A stretch of 35,192 nucleotides of DNA from Reyranella sp. (lineage in GTDB: Bacteria > Pseudomonadota > Alphaproteobacteria > Reyranellales > Reyranellaceae): contig JALHMO010000069.1 in the NCBI GenBank assembly GCA_022844015.1, forward strand, positions 1 to 35,192, read 5' to 3'. The translations under genes and the position numbers were made by a program. Under the pieces are notes generated by a model, which worked only from the letters and a program-made list of their open reading frames with translations, ran no database searches and was not told where the DNA came from. This document shows positions 31,512 through 35,192 of the stretch, piece after piece. Numbering within the stretch: position 1 is the first letter of the stretch; every line of letters begins with the position of its first letter.

Positions 31512-32498
31512 ATGAATCGCATAACATCCGGTTATGGCGGTGCCGCGCACGCCGCGCCGCGGCCGGCGGCCGAGCCCGACCTGGTCGCACGCCTGCACAA
31601 GGTCAATCTCGACCTGCTACCGGTCCTGCACGAGCTCCTGCGAACGCTCAGCGTCACCCGCACGGCGCGCGCGTTCAACATGACCCAACCCGCCGTCAGC
31701 CGCGCCCTGCGCCAGCTGCGCGCAGCCTTCGACGACGAGCTTCTGGTGTCGCCCGGACGCAACGCCCGGCTGACCGATCGAGCCCGGTCCCTCGCCGGGC
31801 CGCTGGCTCGCGCCCTCGCCGAGATCGACCACCTGATGATGCCGGCGGGGCCGTTCGATCCAGCGAGCGAAGCCGTCCATCTGGTGATCAACACCGCCGA
31901 CTACGTGACCCAGCTGCTGGCGCCGATCCTGGCCGAGATCTGCGCCCGCGAGGCACCCCATGTCGTGCTGGAGTTCACCTGGGTCGGGACGCGCAACGTC
32001 GAGGATCTCGGGAGGGTCGACTTCATGATCGGACCGCGCGCCTTCGGCGAGCGGATGGGCAAGCGGGTCGGCCGCCTGCCGCTGTGGCGCGACGAGATGG
32101 TGTGCATCGCCGCTGCCGACAACGCCGCGATCGGCAGCAGGATCACGCCGGCCGAGTTTCAATCCTCGCGTCACGTCGCCTTCCGCCGCGATCTGCGCAT
32201 GCCGGCCGACATCCACGCCCTGCTGCAGCCCACGGCGGCGCTCGAGACGGCGCCGGTCTGCACCGTGCCGAACTTCCTGGTGCTGGGCACCATCGTGGAG
32301 AAATCCGATTGCATCGCGCTGGTGCCGCGCAAGGTGGCGCAGGAGCTGACGCGCCCTTCGCGCGTGCGCATCGTCGAGATCTCCTATCCGCGCAAGCATC
32401 TCCATATCGACGCCTACTGGAGCCTGGCCGCACACGCCAAGCGCGGCCACGCCTGGTTCCGCACGCTGCTCGCCCGCGCCGCGACGCAGCTGGGGTAA
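31512..32498 (+). CDS. LysR-family transcriptional regulator
   Basis: The 328-residue protein has a winged helix-turn-helix at about 32-90: VNLDLLPVLHELLRTLSVTR, then TARAFNMTQPAVSRALRQLR and LLVSPGRNARLTDRA. The NLDLL start and spacing are like the NodD/NahR subgroup. The rest is a LysR substrate-binding domain (FTWVGTRNVEDLGRVDFMIG, CIALVPRKVA). The first 30 residues are an Ala/Pro-rich extension; no other ATG, GTG or TTG lies in frame before the helix-turn-helix, so ATG 31512 is retained although no clear Shine-Dalgarno sequence is visible. It is divergent from the HpaB-type oxygenase and is its likely activator, with an aromatic inducer as inference. Confidence 0.92.
   Translation: MNRITSGYGGAAHAAPRPAAEPDLVARLHKVNLDLLPVLHELLRTLSVTRTARAFNMTQPAVSRALRQLRAAFDDELLVSPGRNARLTDRARSLAGPLARALAEIDHLMMPAGPFDPASEAVHLVINTADYVTQLLAPILAEICAREAPHVVLEFTWVGTRNVEDLGRVDFMIGPRAFGERMGKRVGRLPLWRDEMVCIAAADNAAIGSRITPAEFQSSRHVAFRRDLRMPADIHALLQPTAALETAPVCTVPNFLVLGTIVEKSDCIALVPRKVAQELTRPSRVRIVEISYPRKHLHIDAYWSLAAHAKRGHAWFRTLLARAATQLG
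31520..31536. promoter_or_regulatory. LysR-type palindrome overlapping the regulator start
   Basis: CATAAC, five bases, GTTATG is a perfect inverted repeat containing T-N11-A (T31522 to A31534), the LysR box pattern. An extra CATAAC lies at 31488-31493. The palindrome begins six bases after the A of the regulator ATG at 31512, so binding there could block its own transcription or elongation. Confidence 0.5.
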
Positions 32499-32518
32499 CC
32501 GAAGCACGCCCGTCAGCC

Positions 32519-32660
32519 CTCCTCCCCAGCTTCGCTGGGGAGGTGTCGCCGTCCTGCGGCGACGGAGGGGTCATGAGCCATGGGATTCGTCGGCTTTTGT
32601 AACTCATGACCCCTCCGTCGGCGGTTACGCCGACACCTCCCCAGCGAAGCTGGGGAGGAG
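32519..32660. repeat. 142-bp palindromic repeat of the CTCCCCAGC family
   Basis: CTCCTCCCCAGCTTCGCTGG at the left is complementary to CCAGCGAAGCTGGGGAGGAG at the right. Inside, GGCGACGGAGGGGTCATGAG mirrors CTCATGACCCCTCCGTCGGC. Each arm also has its own small hairpin. It fills the gap between the convergent LysR and small membrane protein genes. Confidence 0.85.
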
Positions 32661-32670
32661 AATGAGTCCG

Positions 32671-32937
32671 TCACCGCTTCGGATCGGTGAGATCCTCGAA
32701 CTCCTTGAGGTGCGACGGTGCCCAGCGGTGATCGCGCGCCCTGACGATCCATTTGTCGAGCCCCGGCCAGCGCCGCCGCGCCGACTTGACCCAGCGGCGG
32801 CCAACCTCGAACTCGGTCGCCAGCAGGTAGAGCGCGATCACGAAGAAGATCCAGCCCTGCAGGATCGGGATCAGCCCGCCGACCAGCGACATGATCAGGC
32901 AGCCGCCGATCAACAGGGCCATCAAGGGCTTGCGCAT
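32671..32937 (-). CDS. Small membrane protein, PGPGW-like
   Basis: An 88-residue inner-membrane protein. Two adjoining hydrophobic stretches are seen: LMALLIGGCLIMSLVGGLIP (5-24) and GWIFFVIALYLLATEF (28-43), followed by a basic, tryptophan-bearing tail (RRWVKSARRRWP). The G-W-x3-IALYLLA-x-EF pattern resembles the PGPGW family of putative transmembrane proteins; the PGPGW tetrapeptide itself is not intact (LQGW here). It lies seven bases after lpdA on the same strand and is probably co-transcribed with it. Function unknown. ATG at 32937; the Met at residue 6 is an alternative. Confidence 0.75.
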   Translation of the reverse strand: MRKPLMALLIGGCLIMSLVGGLIPILQGWIFFVIALYLLATEFEVGRRWVKSARRRWPGLDKWIVRARDHRWAPSHLKEFEDLTDPKR

Positions 32938-32944
32938 GCGGGAC

Positions 32945-34357
32945 CTACAGGTGAATCGGCTTGTCCCACGCGGCCAGCGCGGCTTCCTTCATGGCCTCGT
33001 TTACCGTGGGATGGGCGTGGCAGACGCGGCCGATATCCTCGGCCGAGGCCGAGAACTCCATGGCGATCCCCGCCTCGGCGATCATCGTGCCGGCTTCGGC
33101 ACCGATGATATGGACGCCCAGGACCTTGTCGGACGCCTTGTCGGCCAGCACCTTCACGAACCCCTCCGTCGTGCCGTTGGCACGGCTGCGCGGGTCAGCG
33201 GTGAACGGGTACTTGCCGACCTTGTAGGCAACGCCGGCCGTCTTGAGTTGTTCCTCGGTTCGGCCGACCCACGCCACCTCGGGCTGGGTGTAGATGATCG
33301 AGGGCACGAGATCCCAGTTCACGTGGCCCTTCTGGCCGGCGATGGTCTCGACGCAGGCGATGCCGTCCTCGCTCGCCTTGTGCGCCAGCATCGGCCCGTC
33401 GATCGCATCGCCGATCGCATGGATTCCCGGAACCGAGGTCCGGAAGTGCGCATCGACGGCGATGCGTCCGCGCTCGGTCATCTTCACGCCGACGGCGTCG
33501 AGGCCGAGGCCGGCGACGCAAGGCCGACGGCCGATCGCGACCAGGACGATGTCGGCCCGCACCGTCTCGGCCGGGCCGCCCTTGGCCGGCTCGACGGTGA
33601 GCGTCACCCCGGCATCGCTCGCCTCGGCCCTGGTGACCTTGGCGCCGAGCCTGAACTTCAGCCCCTGCTTGGCGAGCGCGCGCTGGAAATGCCTGGTGAT
33701 CTCGTCGTCGACGCCGGGCGAGATGCGATCGAGGAACTCGATGACCGTGACGTCGGCGCCGAGCCGGCGCCACACCGAGCCGAGCTCGAGGCCGATGATC
33801 CCGGCGCCGACGACGACCAGGTGCTTCGGCACCTCGGCGAGCTCCAGCGCACCGGTCGACGACACGATCCTCTTCTCGTCGATCGTCACGCCCGGCAGCG
33901 GCGTCACTTCCGATCCGGTGGCGATCAGGATGTTCCCGGCTGCCAGCGCACTCTTCACCGCGCCGTCATCGCCGAGCACCGATACCTTGCCCGCCGCATC
34001 GATGCGGCCGGTACCCTGGAAGATGGCGATCTTGTTCTTGCGGAACAGGAAGGCGACGCCCTTTGTCGTAGCCTCCACCACCTCGTTCTTGCGCTTCATC
34101 AGCTGGGCGAAATCGAGCTTCGGCGGCGCGAGCACGATACCGTGCTGGGCGAGGTCGTGGCCCGCCTCCTCGAACAGGTGCGAGGATTGCAGCAACGCCT
34201 TCGAGGGTATGCAGCCGACATTGAGGCAGGTGCCGCCCAGCGTCGCCCGCTTCTCGACCATCGCCACCTTCATGCCGAGCTGCGCGGCGCGGATCGCCGC
34301 GACATAGCCGCCCGGACCGGCGCCGATGACCACGAGGTCGAAGGTCTCTTCTGCCAT
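32945..34357 (-). CDS. lpdA: Dihydrolipoyl dehydrogenase (E3)
   Basis: E3 reoxidises dihydrolipoyl groups of 2-oxo-acid dehydrogenase complexes with NAD+. The 470 residues match the family. VVIGAGPGGYVAAIRAAQLG (FAD Rossmann) is followed by the redox disulfide C44/C49 in GGTCLNVGCIPSKALL. VVVGAGIIGLELGSVW is the NAD site, VPGIHAIGDAIDGPMLAHKA the second FAD contact, and HAHPTVNEAM (H449, E454) the catalytic pair at the interface. The ATG at 34357 begins the usual N-terminus; the frame continues to 34441 only through repeat sequence. The sucB end lies 182 bp upstream on the same strand, so this is the E3 of the 2-oxoglutarate dehydrogenase cluster. Confidence 0.97.
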   Translation of the reverse strand: MAEETFDLVVIGAGPGGYVAAIRAAQLGMKVAMVEKRATLGGTCLNVGCIPSKALLQSSHLFEEAGHDLAQHGIVLAPPKLDFAQLMKRKNEVVEATTKGVAFLFRKNKIAIFQGTGRIDAAGKVSVLGDDGAVKSALAAGNILIATGSEVTPLPGVTIDEKRIVSSTGALELAEVPKHLVVVGAGIIGLELGSVWRRLGADVTVIEFLDRISPGVDDEITRHFQRALAKQGLKFRLGAKVTRAEASDAGVTLTVEPAKGGPAETVRADIVLVAIGRRPCVAGLGLDAVGVKMTERGRIAVDAHFRTSVPGIHAIGDAIDGPMLAHKASEDGIACVETIAGQKGHVNWDLVPSIIYTQPEVAWVGRTEEQLKTAGVAYKVGKYPFTADPRSRANGTTEGFVKVLADKASDKVLGVHIIGAEAGTMIAEAGIAMEFSASAEDIGRVCHAHPTVNEAMKEAALAAWDKPIHL

Positions 34358-34380
34358 GATGTCACCCGTTGTCTCACGTT

Positions 34381-34534
34381 CTCCTCCCCAGCTTCGCTGG
34401 GGAGGTGTCGGCGCCTGCCCTGAGCGAAGCCGAAGGGTCATCGCCGACGGAGGGGTCGAGGGCCACGGTCCCGCTGCTCATGACCCCTCCGTCCGCGATG
34501 ACGCGGACACCTCCCCAGCGAAGCTGGGGAGGAG
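34381..34534. repeat. 154-bp palindromic repeat in the sucB-lpdA gap
   Basis: Ends CTCCTCCCCAGCTTCGCTGG and CCAGCGAAGCTGGGGAGGAG are complementary, and GACGGAGGGGTCGAGGGCC mirrors GCTCATGACCCCTCCGTC. A second common motif, CCTGAGCGAAGCCGAAGGG, lies in the left half. It fills most of the 182-bp gap inside the presumed sucB-lpdA operon, leaving only 23 bp before the lpdA ATG. Confidence 0.85.
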
Positions 34535-34539
34535 AATGA

Positions 34540-35192
<653 letters not shown>

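Noticed and set aside
34381..34441. An N-terminal extension of lpdA beginning MTLRLRSGQAPTPP
   Set aside because: It is translated repeat sequence; the family N-terminus starts at 34357.

Overview
The window is high-GC DNA with dense, mostly overlapping or tightly spaced genes, Shine-Dalgarno sites of the GGAGG type, frequent GTG/TTG starts, and several families of GC-rich palindromic intergenic repeats. Protein types (methylmalonyl-CoA mutase, CQP-type intracellular PHB depolymerase, Bug/TctC receptor, PPK2, two class III cyclases, a sucB-lpdA end) fit an alphaproteobacterium. A Reyranella-like or other soil Rhodospirillales/Hyphomicrobiales genome is my best guess from memory; it is not proven by the sequence. 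No tRNA, rRNA, CRISPR array, phage module or transposase gene was seen.

Layout. 1-596: 5' end of methylmalonyl-CoA mutase (minus), then a 493-bp gap with a TGCGTCA cluster. 1090-3023: PHB depolymerase (minus) divergent from a glutathione S-transferase (plus). 3128-3943: a divergent prephenate dehydratase homologue. 4060-8337: glucose-6-phosphate dehydrogenase and glycogen phosphorylase, divergent around a 166-bp palindromic repeat. 8555-11301: a plus-strand run of Bug receptor, a catalytically degenerate alpha/beta hydrolase and an HSL-type esterase. 11302-11743: a gap packed with hairpins and nested repeats. 11744-14358: an SRPBCC/zinc-ribbon/cyclase protein and a CDP-diacylglycerol pyrophosphatase (minus). 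14463-17743: PPK2 translationally coupled to an ornithine/lysine/arginine decarboxylase (plus). 18038-26740: a minus-strand run of amidase, membrane adenylate cyclase, methyltransferase, binding-protein/permease fusion, second permease, PECR-type reductase and GNAT acetyltransferase. 26880-28815: cold-shock protein and UxaA-type dehydratase (minus). 28920-29390: a secreted protein with WxxGxW and Ca-loop-like repeats. 29950-32498: HpaB-type monooxygenase divergent from a LysR regulator. 32671-35192: small membrane protein, lpdA and the 3' end of sucB (minus).

How the genes work together. The left half is rich in genes for using stored carbon, phosphate and lipid: phaZ (PHB), glgP (glycogen), zwf (glucose 6-phosphate to NADPH), methylmalonyl-CoA mutase (propionyl-CoA to succinyl-CoA) and ppk2 (polyphosphate). 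The right edge holds the E2-E3 end of 2-oxoglutarate dehydrogenase. Two cyclases of quite different architecture suggest cyclic-nucleotide signalling. The remaining genes look like independent accessory catabolic or transport units.

The strongest unusual signals are: (i) a 185-bp inverted-repeat element inserted inside a second repeat family with a 13-bp flanking direct repeat (29541-29869), and a relative at 18803-19066 with its own 9-bp direct repeat; (ii) an alpha/beta hydrolase that has lost all three triad residues; (iii) a binding-protein/permease fusion plus a second permease with no ATPase gene and poorly conserved EAA loops; (iv) a prephenate dehydratase homologue altered in both its catalytic and its regulatory loop; and (v) a perfect LysR-type T-N11-A palindrome overlapping the regulator's own start. 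I did not find a convincing, wholly new multi-gene system.
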